In this document: positions 45,800 to 58,003 of the stretch, piece after piece | Layout: each line of letters starts with the position of its first letter | How positions within the stretch are numbered: the first letter of the stretch is position 1 | DNA from: Diphasiastrum complanatum | Taxonomy: Eukaryota > Streptophyta > Lycopodiopsida > Lycopodiales > Lycopodiaceae | Assembly (NCBI GenBank): GCA_029204225.1 | Contig: CM055101.1 | Span: forward strand, 45,134,180 to 45,198,179 | DNA: 64,000 bases | Direction: 5' to 3' | Program-made: the position numbers and the translations under genes | Notes under the pieces: model-generated | Told to the model about the DNA's origin: nothing | Seen by the model: the letters and a program-made list of their open reading frames with translations, nothing else | Databases searched by the model: none

Positions 45800-47290
45800 A
45801 ATTCAAATATGGTGAATGTCTTCAAAATTAAAAAGTTTTGAAAGTTGAAATGGTCAAATCCAAGGAGTGTCCAAGTAGAATTTTTGTCTATAGATAGAGA
45901 ATATTTTTTCTAGACATTTTAAAATTCCAAGTCTCAAATTAGAAAATCCAATAAATTCAGTCTATGCAAAAATCTTGTGTATTTCTGTAGGCTTTTTCTT
46001 GTTGTAGAATATCATACAACTATTGCAAGTCCTCATCTATAAGTGACTCAAAAACTTCTTGCAAAAGTTGTGAAATATGCTTTTGGAGTGGAATCTGGAT
46101 CTTAGATTTCGACAGTCTCCCTTAATTTGGTTGCAAACAAATTTGTAAATTAAGCATCCTCTTGACTTTAAGGTGGTTGTCTCTTGGTAAAAATTTGGTG
46201 AAAATATCTACATCTTGAACATGAGTTGAACAATAGATTGATTCAATTTCCCTGTCCTAAACTTCTCCTTAGAGAACATGAAATTGAATCTAAATGTTCT
46301 TTGTCCTAGAATGATATTTAGGATTTAAAGATAGATTAATGTGACTTATGTTGTCACAATACGTGAAAATAGGTGAATTTGAAACTATTATAAGTCATAT
46401 TAAGTAGCAATCTAAGCCATATAGTCTCTTTTGTAGCAACTAAATATTCTACTTTTGTCAAGGATAGAGTGAGAAATTTCTACTTCTTGTTGTTCCACGA
46501 AATGGGTTCACCAAGTAGACTAAAGTAGTACACTGTAATAGCTAGAAGTTGAATTTCTCAAATCAACATCTCATCCCCCCTCCCAATCTAATAAATGAAT
46601 GCCTACAAAGTCAAAGGCAAATTTTGATAGCCATTGTAGCATAATACTTCTTTCTTAGAAGCTTGAATGTACTTTAGACATGTTTTTAGAGCCTTTCAAT
46701 GGATCTTGCCTATATTAGACATGAATTGGCTTCGAGTGCTAATGGTCTAGGCTAGATCAAGGCTAGTACAAACTATTATGTACATTAAGAAACAATAGAT
46801 GAATGATAGAGGACTGATTTCACTTTGTCAATCTCATCATATGTTTGATTACAATGCTCTTTAAAAAGCTTAATCCAAAAGGTCCATCTTCAAATCAATG
46901 GCCTTACAATTGGACATAGCATATTGGTTCTACAAGTATCTTTCTATATTTGGGAAGATTGTCTTATTAGATCTATCTATGAGGATCTAGATCTCAAAAA
47001 GGTGATGAAATGGTCCCAAATAAATCATGTCAAAAATTTTGTTAGAAATCTAGCATTTAGTCTTGCTTGGAAGATCTAAGTTATTGTTAGAAGCAGACAA
47101 TTATAAACAGACAAAGCAACTAGAATAAAGTGGGAACCACAAATTTTGTTGACAATATTGCTGTTATAGAATTAGATGCAACCGCAAGCTATTCAAAAAT
47201 CATAGAAGCATTGAAAAGCAAGCCCTTGGAGCCTATTTTAAGGCATAAAAGGCTTTGTGGATTGGATCCTCCTAATGCTTGAACTTTAAA
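45800..47290 (-). pseudogene. Degenerate copia 3' region: RT, RNase H, PPT and 3' LTR
   Basis: On the - strand, RT remnants lie at about 47280-46800 (FYALKQAPRA, a GPFHHLFEI block) and RNase H at about 46620-46150 (GEPISWNNKK, KVEYLVATKE, LNPKYHSRTKNI). A purine tract (AATTAAGGGAGAC, about 46115-46127) and the start of a 3' LTR (TGTCGAAATC, from 46114 leftward, end not resolved) follow. It faces W3 tail to tail. Confidence 0.7.
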
Positions 47291-49956
47291 TTGGTGACTA
47301 TTATTCATGTAATCTCATCTAAATATATTCTTGAGTGAAGAAGCCATTCAAGAAAGTTATCTTGACATAAACTTGCTAGATATCAAGATATTTTGTAGCA
47401 ACTTTGACAAGAAGTGCTCAATGTTGAAATCTGAATATTCTGGACCTTAATTGGATCTACAATCGATCCACAAGAGGTGTTGGATGCCAATTAGATTGAT
47501 TAATCACAATTCTAATGACTAGATCTAGATCTCGATTAAACATTGCATCTAATTAGCAAGAATAACTTGATAAATGATCAATATGACTCAAGAGCGGCCT
47601 CACACGTGTGGAATACTGTAAGTGTACGGACAATGAGCAGAGATTACAGTACATTACTCATTGATAACATTCAATGCAAGAAATCACACCAAAACAAATA
47701 ACACTTACTCCTCTCATTATTCCTCCAACTTGTGAATATATAGTCCAAAGAGAGCAAGAGAAACTAGACATCCATGTCCTATCCTCACATCTTGAAACAT
47801 CTCAACACCATCTCATATGGTGCCATAGCTAGAAGTATCAAGTTGATAGAATCCAAGATATCTCAATCTTTGGATAAGTGTGTCTCGTGGTATAGAGTAA
47901 AAGGCTTGACAAAAGAGTCTACAAAGCAATAGGAGACACTCTCTCATCTATGTTTGACCAGTTCTATGAGTGCCCTCAATGAGAAACTGTCATCTATGGC
48001 AAAGTAGTTTGCAACTTGATCCATAGCATGCAACTATCATGTCTTTGCTTCCCTACTCAAAGTGCAATATGGCAATAGAATGGTGCATTGCTTCACCAAT
48101 ATTATAAGGCTGCCACTATTTTGGATTAGATGGATAATGTTAGTGCACCAAGAGGGATGAAAATCCAAGGTTATGGCCTTGTTAAAAAGGTTGGCAAGAG
48201 TAGGGCAACAATTTTAGTAGCATGGATGAGAAATTCACACTCAAGACCTTCTACATCCTTAGCACAATTTCATTTGAGTTTTTCAATGGCTTCAAGGACC
48301 ATATGGCATGTTAAGAATGAGCTTTGATGGTCATGGGAAAACAGTTTTAGGTGTATCATCGGGTATTGTATACAAGGTGGTGATGCATCCAAACAAAGTA
48401 TAGTTTAGTCAAGAGCGTGGAAGGGGCTTGTAGGGAAAAACACAAGATATTGTTCTCTCCCTCTTCTGAATTCAAATGTAATTGCGTCCTCAAGATTTTT
48501 GGGCCCAATTATGATAGACCTGATTGACCCTTCCATGTTAATCTACCTGATTCCAATTGCAAACTAGGGTTTTGCCCTCAATATTGTTTGACCATAAGGG
48601 TCCATGACCTTAGAACTGACCTTTTGTTTCATGACCACAAATGGGTGTAACATAGAAGCTATGCCATTCCTCATCATACCAACAAGTGTTACCAAGGAAA
48701 AGCATGCCATCAATAATTAGCCTTGGAGGATTGGATGGGAAAGCTAGTGAGGAGGCGATGTGGAGAGCTACAATGAGAAAGTTGGTTTTCATGTCAAGTG
48801 GAATGTCATGTAAAACGTGGTGGAATAAAGAGCAAAGTGAATCTTGAAAAAGAAGGATTTTGGGAAGGCCAAAGGTAAACCTTGGTGCTCGAGGGAAACC
48901 GGTTGATGGAAGTAGGTGTTGGGTGAATGATTGATACCAAATGGAATAAGAAAAAAAAATCGTCCAATAGTGTGGTGGGGTGACTTTAAGATAAGAGATG
49001 TATGAGATAATGATGGCAACCATGTAAGATAATCAACTACACAATGGGCTGCACTATGTGATTGTGATTGGTCATTGTTATCAACTAAAACCCTCTGTAT
49101 TCCTAATTCTTCACCGTCAAGTGCATAATCGCACCACTTTGAAATAGCTGATTAGAGAGAAGGGACATGGCCTTCCCCAAGAATAAAAAGGCACCACTTG
49201 TATTCACTTTCCATGTTCAACGGAGAGGAGGAGATTATACAAATTTGTGATCATAACATTCTCGCATCTTGCTTCCTTTCCTTCTCACTTTGTTTTAGCT
49301 ATCCACTTGTGAATGTTTGCTCTTTTTATTGCTTTTCCTTCATTTATGCTTATCTAAGAGAGGAGAGGAAGAGGAAGGTGCAAGAGGCTTCCCTCCATCA
49401 ATCTTGTGTGTGGTTAACTAAACTTGTCAATTAGTTGTGGATGATAAGTTTAGTGTGGGTAGAATACTATAAGATTTGCTAACCATAAGAAGAAGGGCAT
49501 AACTCCCTTGGGAACGCCAACCCCACATGACAAGCGAGCCAAAGGTGAGGCCTCGGAGGAAGGTAGCCTTAGGCAACTACATGACAAAAATGTACCATTC
49601 TTAACTTACATCTCGTAGAAGTTAGTATTTTAAAGTTTAACTTTCAGTTAGTCTTCAATCAAGTACATATGAATTTTTCTAGCAATAACAAAAATGTCTA
49701 CAATTGTGTCAAGGCTTCCTATGTAAAAGAAATGAGGAAAGGAGTTCTAATCCAAAGCATTCAAAGCAAACAACACCGAAGATTAAGGATTCTATGTATG
49801 AGGCATATTGAGCATACATGATTATCAATAATACATTCAATTGATTGCAATTCTGAAAGATCTGCCTATGAAAGTTCTGCAATAAAAAGGTAACACAATG
49901 ATAAGTGATCACTCGAGAACTATACATTATTTTCCTTGGAAGAAACATGAAATGTC
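47291..49956. other. Long stretch without a recognised gene
   Basis: It contains scattered short frames; the longest, 48610-49023 (-), 137 residues, has no domain I recognise and an unusual aromatic-rich composition. TGTTGAAATCTG at about 47420 could start another LTR, but no partner was found. Confidence 0.35.
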
Positions 49957-52900
49957 CTAAAATAGGAATGTCACAAAGAAGTTCCACCATGGTTTTCTGG
50001 ATCTTGAAAGTCTTTCACGTTGATTTGCATACTTCCCATACTCTTGAAGTCCTCTAAGTTCTGCATTGCATGCAGCTATTGCGCCCCGAGCTTGGCCATA
50101 ATGTGGATCAAATTTGAGTGCATCTTGAAACAGCTCTTTTGCCTGAAACAATAGCTTGACTCTGTCCTTGTCTCCCATTGGCTTCAAACGTGATCTATCT
50201 CGCATGGCGAGGCCCCAGTTAAGCAGTGCTGTATGCATATTCAGGTTCCATCATGAGGATAATAGTGCTCTAGCGATACATTTTAACAACTGAATTTTCA
50301 TAACATTATTAACATATGCAGGGATAAGGTTTCAGCAATAGGTATCCAATTGAAATACAAGCAAAGATTAGCCACTGCCTTCAAAAGCATGTTTCTGTGT
50401 GAAATGCTTAAGGAATTCACAAGAGATAGCATGGCTTCCTACATAGTGCACTCCACATATCCAAGAGTTACTTTGGTGCCTCGTAATTTATGCAAGTAAC
50501 AGACTGGTGAGCTAATTAGATGCATGCACATGTCAAATTGTCAGGCTGAATGAACCAGCAACTTCGGAGAGGATAGGAAAGTATCCCATCATGCTTATCA
50601 GTTTCCAGTATTTGATTTCCAAATGAAAACAACTGCCTTCAAATGTATACCTACGTAAAGATCAAAAGCATGCTAACATGACTGACCTCATACATGTCAA
50701 ATTTATCTAGGGTCAAAAGACTAAGAAACAGTACAACAAATAAAAGATGGATTTCAATGGAGCATGCTGCTGCATCTTTCCTGTAAATTTCAGCTTTTGC
50801 ACTGATTAGCATTGAAAAAATTTGCTACCCAAGTTTTAACCACTCAAGGGAGTGAGAAGCACTCTAATAGACTGAATTCTTAGACAAAGCTGGTAATCAA
50901 GCAGAAATTTTTGCAAACAAGTAAGCACCTGCTTAGAATTTATCCTTACATAACACACACTGACCAACTAAGAAGTTACCTACTAGAAAAGCTCAAAAAG
51001 CTGTACTCATGTAATAGAAACAGAATTAAAAGAAATGTGACTCCCTGCAATTCCATATTACAGCCATGAATGTTTATGTCCACTACAGAAGATACAAAAT
51101 CCTGATCACAGCTTTTTGATGCATGTTTAAGAAGTATGCAAAACCAAGTTTTCTTGGCAAAATTCATTCCAGAAGCAACAAAAGACAATCCCTTATGACC
51201 CAACAAGTTACAAATTTCAGATAGAGATATACTTTCACAGACACAAGGGCTCAAGATTTGGCTCAATTGAAGGACCCAACTTTTATGCAGATGAAGCCTT
51301 TTGCTTTAGCAACATGCAAAAGGAGTTATTATCACAATTTCCTTAGTTCCTTAATCTATTAAAAATTATTCTCAGCTTCTCCATGTAACAGGCCTACACA
51401 GATTTATTCCATATCTTGACCTAGCTCTATCCAACTCCAGTAAGAATGTAAAGAATGTTTGTCTAAATGTCAACCATAAAAATGATCATCGTACATAGTG
51501 CATACCTAAACAGTCAACATACAACTCCCAGGTCAACATTACTCTCTTCTTGAGTCTCAAATGTCTCTAATGTGTGAGAGGGTTTGCTATGATGTCCAAT
51601 GACCTCTCATATCAGTGACACCACTCATACCTAAAATATCTTCCTATATGTTCGAGGAAAATAAAGGGGGGCACCTCTTCCACATCCTTGAGATGACATG
51701 TGTCTCACATTTGATCTCGTGCAACCTAAAGTATGACAAAAGTGTTGAACCAGGACCATGACAACATCAACATCCTCTATGCTTGTATGTTGACCAAAAA
51801 AAGAATTTGTAACCACAGAGCTGGTCATATAACTATGGGCCAAGAACCCAAGTCCCCAAGGTGCTACCTACTAATCTCTTCACTCATTTTCTCAATCAAA
51901 GGTTGGATGTGAAGAAGGCATACAAATACAACATCAAGAAAAGTGTTGGCACATGCCCTTGTGAATTCAAATTCACGCATACCCTCATGGGCCTCACCAG
52001 AATATGAGGACAATGATTAACTGAATATTTCAGATAAATAAGCTTGATCACTATCAGCAAAGAGAACTTTGAAGCATACATCAAACATTTGCAAGGGAAA
52101 TGTGAAAAACACAATGACAGGGTAGGACTTATGCCTATAATGCTCAAAGTTCTAGCATTGACTTCATCCTAGCACCAGGATTGAGTTGAACAGAAACAAC
52201 CTTCAGGACCATGATTTAAGCATTGATTTTGGCCTCATATAGCTTCCCCCCTCGCTCTCCCTTGATCTAGAAAAAGTGCAGCCTTTAAAAACCTAAAATT
52301 GGATTGTAGCAAAAACTTAACATTGAGGACCTCGAATGCTATTCCACTGTGATTTAGATATCAATTGAAGGCAAGTGGCAATTTATCTCATCAGTGTTTC
52401 GGATAGGAATGAGAACGTCTTAATAAACTTGCAGTTACATGGGCATAGATAATATGCAGCCATCTATGAGCTCTATGAGGAATCCATGTACCATCTGCAG
52501 CAGATATTGTTGGAATAGAAAGATGTAATTCATGTTTGAGCATGTCCCCTATGGGTGTCATCAGTAAGTAGTTGCTTGTCTATATTCTACATCTCTCATA
52601 TTATCAACATCACGTACATTGGATCTGTTGTAAGAGATCAAAGAGCAAAACATGATTGACTGGTCGTCAACAAATAAGCAATGACATCTCCTCCTATCAA
52701 GTAGTATATTGGACAATGGAGAATAAAGTTTTCCTTTGTCTCAGCCTCTCCTAGTAAGCAAAGCTGGCATGTGTTCCTCCCTAGCAGCTTCATGACAACT
52801 ACCACTCTCCACATGTAGTTGGAGTGATGAGAGCCAACTCAAGTTGCAAAATGAGGCCCAAATATGTGGGATTTTACTACTTTGAATATTAACATTCAAA

Positions 52901-53920
52901 TCATATGTTTGGAACAAGTACATAAGCCAAGCTACTTAAGCATTTCATTAAAAAAAATTCCATGCACTCTATTTATAGAAGTCAAGAACTCAAAGGAAAG
53001 TTTGATTAGCAAAATCAGATGCTTATCTCTTCATTTAGGATTAGATACATTGATTCTGAAATATAAACAAGTACCAAAACATAACAAAAAAGACGTCATC
53101 TTGAAATTTATAGAATGCCAACCATCGTCTTAAAGAACACAGAGAGAAAGTATAGAAGATTCTATATTTGTAAGATCCACAAAGCCCAAACAAGTAGATA
53201 GCAAGTGATTGGTACAAACCACCAGGAGCATAAGTTTGATCAGTGCTCATCAAGGCTTCAAATTTGTCTATTGCAGCTAAGTAGATCTTGTCTGCATCTT
53301 GTGTTGTTGTCTGTAAAAAGAAATGGGAACATCTCAATGGCCATAAGAGTTAAAGAGAAATATTAAGTAAATCAAAACAACGTCAATACTTAAGGCCTAC
53401 TTAAAAGTCTTTTGATAGTAAAATGTGAAAACAAAGCATAAACAACATCAAGAAATAACTGCAACTAAGGGACACAAAGGACAAATTAGAGAATGAGATA
53501 GAAATTTCAATGAGAGACAGACATCACAACAAACGTTAGTGCATTAGACTGAATCACATCTCCAGTTCGGAGCAAAGCAGATGACAGGCACAGCAACAAT
53601 AGAAGAGACATCATAGACCTCCCCCTCAACCTCGTTATAGACATGTAGCTCAGTAGCAGAGATCCAAAGAGGTGGAGACCACCATCACATCCATCACATC
53701 ATTTTTCAGGAGGGTTGACAGATAGTGATGGATAGAGATATATCTGATTATTGTACTTCATTTTGCTCTATTTGGAGAGCTAAGTTTGATGGTGATTTAT
53801 ATATTTATTGTACGATAGATTAGTTATATTTTCTTATTGTTATTTACGAAGACGTTTATTACACTCCTGTGATCATGACACACTTTTGTACCTACTCGTA
53901 CCGACAAGACGTTAATAAAG

Positions 53921-54007
<87 letters not shown>

Positions 54008-57000
54008 GCTATCATTGAGGAAGCCAAACATAGGAGACAGAGGGTTTATTGTTGCTCTGTTGACTTCAGGAAAGCCTTTGACTCTGTTCCACGTTTTCTT
54101 CTCATCTAGCGACTACGTGATCTTGGTTTCTAGGATGTTTCCAACATAGCAATGGCATATCCGATCACATTTGGAGCACTATTGGGGTGAAGCAGGGTTG
54201 CTCCCTCTTACCAGTCCTCTTTGGCTTGTATATTGATGAGTTGGAGAGAGTCATTACACAGTGTGGTGGTGCTGGTTGCAGGCTTGGCGCTATCCTCCTT
54301 TATGCTGATGATGTGATATTTGTCTCACCTACCAAAGAGGGTCTACAGCGACAGTTGGATTGTTTGCATGAGTTTTGCACTAGATGGGGCCTAGGAGTGA
54401 ACTTTGGGAAGACTAAGGTTATGGTTTTCAACACTTCTCGAGCATTCATGCAGTGACAGGACCTTACTTTGGGTGGACAGATTCTAGAGGTGGTCCCTTC
54501 CTACACATACCTGGGGATCCTTTTCTCAGGTCCTACTTTGGGCATGAGACAGGCCGCTACCACTCGACTAGAAAAGGGACATGCCTCCCTTGTTTAGCTA
54601 GAGAGATTTTGTTTCCGAAAGTCCATCCAGGATGCTCGCAGTAAGTGTCGCCTCTTTGATACCATTGTCACCCCCACGGCTCTATATGCAGCAGAGGCAT
54701 GGTGTGCCGGTCTTCCCTCTTCACACTGGGCCAGTCTCTCACGACTACATACCACTATGTTAGTTCGGTTGATCCGTGTGAAGCCTGTTACAAATAATAA
54801 ATGATAGTGTTAGTTTCCCATAGGTTACTTTGACCCAAAAGGTCGAGACTTGTGTAACCATGGGTTAGGTTTATTATTTAGACCATGTTAAGTTAGTTTT
54901 AGCTAAGTTGGACCCAATTTTGGTCTAGTGATAATTGGTCCAAGTAAAGTCTAATTATGTTAAGGGGCCCTATCTTGACTTTTGGGGGTGCCCTATAATT
55001 AGTAGTGGATGAACTTAGGGTTTGGAAGAGTCAGGCCCTTGGAAGGCCTATTTATATGTACTCATTATTCATTTGTAATTCATTCCCTTTCTAGCATTGC
55101 TACTACTTTCTCTCTCCTTGAGGGCGCCTAACCCTCTCCATCTTCTTCTTGTATATGGAGATTGAATGTTAGTTGGATCTTGACACTTTGATTTCCTACA
55201 TGGTATCAAAGCCATGGATCTTCATGCTTAATTTACGGCACCCTACCAAAAGAGATCGTCTTCACTTAGGGATCACAAAAATTCAGCACCTTTGCTGATT
55301 TTTTGAAGTGAAGATCCGTTCAATTTTGACTCTTTTCTGTTTTGCAGGAGGGCGCCACACATCGAAGGATATAATAGGATTTTGGGCACCCAGAAATCAG
55401 TTGGCTGTTTGCCGATTTTTCAAGTTGTAGGAAGGCGCCATTAATTATCTTCTTCGGGGTTGCTTTTAGGTTGCCCACATCCGTGTAGGTTTATCCTACT
55501 TCCATTGGTCCGCTGTTGGCCTATTTTTCATATTTGCTCCTTTGCAGGAGGGTGCCCATCTGCAAGCAATTTTTATGTTCTGATTTGGCTGAAAAATCAG
55601 CACCCTTGCTAATTTTACAAAGTGAAGATCTGCTTCTTTTTGCTTGTTTCCAGGTGTGGAAGAAGGCACTAATTTTTTGTGATGATCCGATCACATTCCA
55701 AGGCTGAAAATTGGACAGCATACTACCATTTGTAGGGTGTTTGCAACAGCCCTATCCGTGTGTGTATTGTTCACACTTTTTGGCAAGAAAGACGGAAAAA
55801 GCTTTGTTGGAGGCTAACCTAATTCTTTGCTTGCTGGTTTTTTGAGTTTGTAATGCAATTTCAAGCTGAAATTTTCAGCACACAAGGCTTGTAGGAGTGC
55901 GAGTTCCTACATCCATCTAATGTGTGGTTTCGACACATTCCGGTGTTGATTTTTCAGATTTGATACTTGCTGGTTTTTGTGTCTTTTAGGGCACATTTAG
56001 GGTTTGAAAAAGTTTTTCTTGGCTACTTCTTATGGCAAGAGATTTGGGAAATTCGTACTTGTTCGGCGAAGATATGTTGGATGGCACCAACTATTCTCCA
56101 TGGAGTTGCAAGCTGAGGTTTGGCATCGACGTGATGATCAAGCTCTTTCATTGATTTATCGGTAACAAGATCTATCTTATATCATTTGCGATTTTGCAAG
56201 ACCTCTAAAAGTGCTTGGGAAACACTTATAAAGATGTACCGAATAAAGGATTCATCATCATGCTTTCTCCTCTCTACTTCATCCTCTTTGAAGGTAGAAG
56301 AGCAAAGGCATGCAAAGTTTGATCACTGTCTTTCTACAAGTACAAGTTTGCATCGAAATGTTGGTATGGTAGAGCATTCTTCTTCTCTTGAGCCATTTGT
56401 TACAAATGATGGATACACTAGTGAAGAACTTTATGAGCAAGCTTCTCAAGTTAATGTTCTGGAAAAGGCTGAAATTAAGCATTCTTTGAAGCCATTTTGT
56501 ACTAATGGAGGAGGGGAAAAAAATCATGTCAATTAGTACATTGGCTCAAAGTCGCGTGTTGCTGGATTTTTTGGGTGTTCAAAGTGGCAAGCTGCTGGTT
56601 TATGGTGGACAGCAGATTCAGCCATGGCTTATTGATCATTTTCAGCCTATGTTACATCGTGAGCATCCTATTATGCATCGGGAACGGCCTGCGGAGGTTT
56701 TTGGACAACAAGGTCCACATTTGGAACGCTTTGGACAGAGAAGTGTTGGTGATTTTGTGGCTGTTGGAAAGCCTGTTGCAGCCTCTTGTTGTCCGAGTCT
56801 TTGCGGGATAGCAAAGCATCTTTTTACACACATGCCTCACCAAAATCAGTACCTTATGCTGATTTTCCTGTTTTGATGCTTACTTCTTATGATGACGGTG
56901 TTTCCTTACCTGGTGTTGGTGAGCAGATCATTGATAGTAAGATTCGGGAGGATGTGATGGTAAAAGAGTACCATACTCTTCTTTATGTTTCTTGTAGTAA

Positions 57001-57949
57001 AAAGACTTATGGAATCATGTGGGAACCATTGATGGATTGCAAATCGGCTTGTGGCTGGTTTTTTGGTTACCTAGTTTGGATGGAGCATGCTTGTCTTCAC
57101 TCTTCGACTTGATGCTGCCGCACTTCGTATTCTACATCTCTTCTACATCGGGCATGATTGGGGCTGAGATTTCGACTACTTCAAGTTGAAGGTTTTTTTT
57201 TTGGCGGCATCAAGCCTGGACAGCAAGCTACATCCTTTCTTTTTCGGCTACATGGAGTTTTGGGCAGCATGCAACACTTTGCATTTTTGTTGCAATTTTT
57301 CATACTTCATGTCATGTTATGTTATTACATTATCATTTAAGGAGGGTGTTAGAAATAATAAATGATAATGTTAGTTTCCCATAGGTTACTTTGACCGAAA
57401 AGGTTGAGACTTGTGTAACCATGGGGTAGGTTTATTATTTAGATCATGTTAAGATAGTTTTAGTTAAGTTGGACCCAATTTTGGTCTAGTGGTAACTCGT
57501 GGGTCCAAGTAAAGTCTAATTATGTTAAGGGACCCTATCTTGACTTTTGGGAGTGCCCTATAATTAGTAGTGGGTTTGGAAGGTTCTAGAACTTAGAGTT
57601 TGGAAGAGTCTAGGCCATTGGAAGGCCTATTTATATGTACTCATTGTTCATCTGTAATTCATTCCCTTTCAAGCATTGCTACTACATTCTCTCTCCTTGA
57701 GAGTGCCTAACCCTCTCCCTCTTCTTCTTCTTCTTCTTCTTCTTGTATATGGAGATTGAATGTTAGAAGGATCTTGGCACTTTGATTTCCTACAATAGCC
57801 ATTAGATGGTAGTTGTTTTTAGTAGTTGTACGTCATATATGTTTTCTTTATTGTTATCGGAGACGCTTTACATGCTCCTATTTGCACCACACACTTGATA
57901 TGTACTTTTTGTCTTATATGCCTTTTGGCATGGAAAAGACGTTAATAAA

Positions 57950-58003
<54 letters not shown>

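Larger units (their letters stand above)
54786..57794 (+). mobile_element. Z2: non-autonomous LTR retrotransposon, full length
   Basis: LTRs 54786-55200 (415 bp) and 57347-57794 (448 bp), TGTTA to CCTACA. Primer site 55201-55213 is TGGTATCAAAGCC, one change from the initiator tRNA-Met complement and the same variant as element X. Purine tract AAGGAGGG lies at 57339-57346. No clear target duplication (AAGCC left, ATAGC right). The interior matches Z1 closely from about 55455 on. The right LTR has more TTC repeats than the left. Confidence 0.9.
54004..58000 (+). mobile_element. LINE-type element with (CT)n tail, split by Z2
   Basis: Reverse transcriptase coding remnants at 54004-54785 and a 3' untranslated end at 57795-57999 flank the Z2 insertion. 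The terminal block GGCATGGAAAAGACG then TTAATAAAGCTTTC (about 57927-57953) runs into a CT tract. The copy starts directly after the CT tail of copy A, so it is 5'-truncated. Confidence 0.65.

Noticed and set aside
48610..49023. 137-residue minus-strand frame as a gene
   Set aside because: No domain, no homology I recognise, no splice or regulatory context, and an aromatic-rich composition typical of chance frames in AT-rich DNA.
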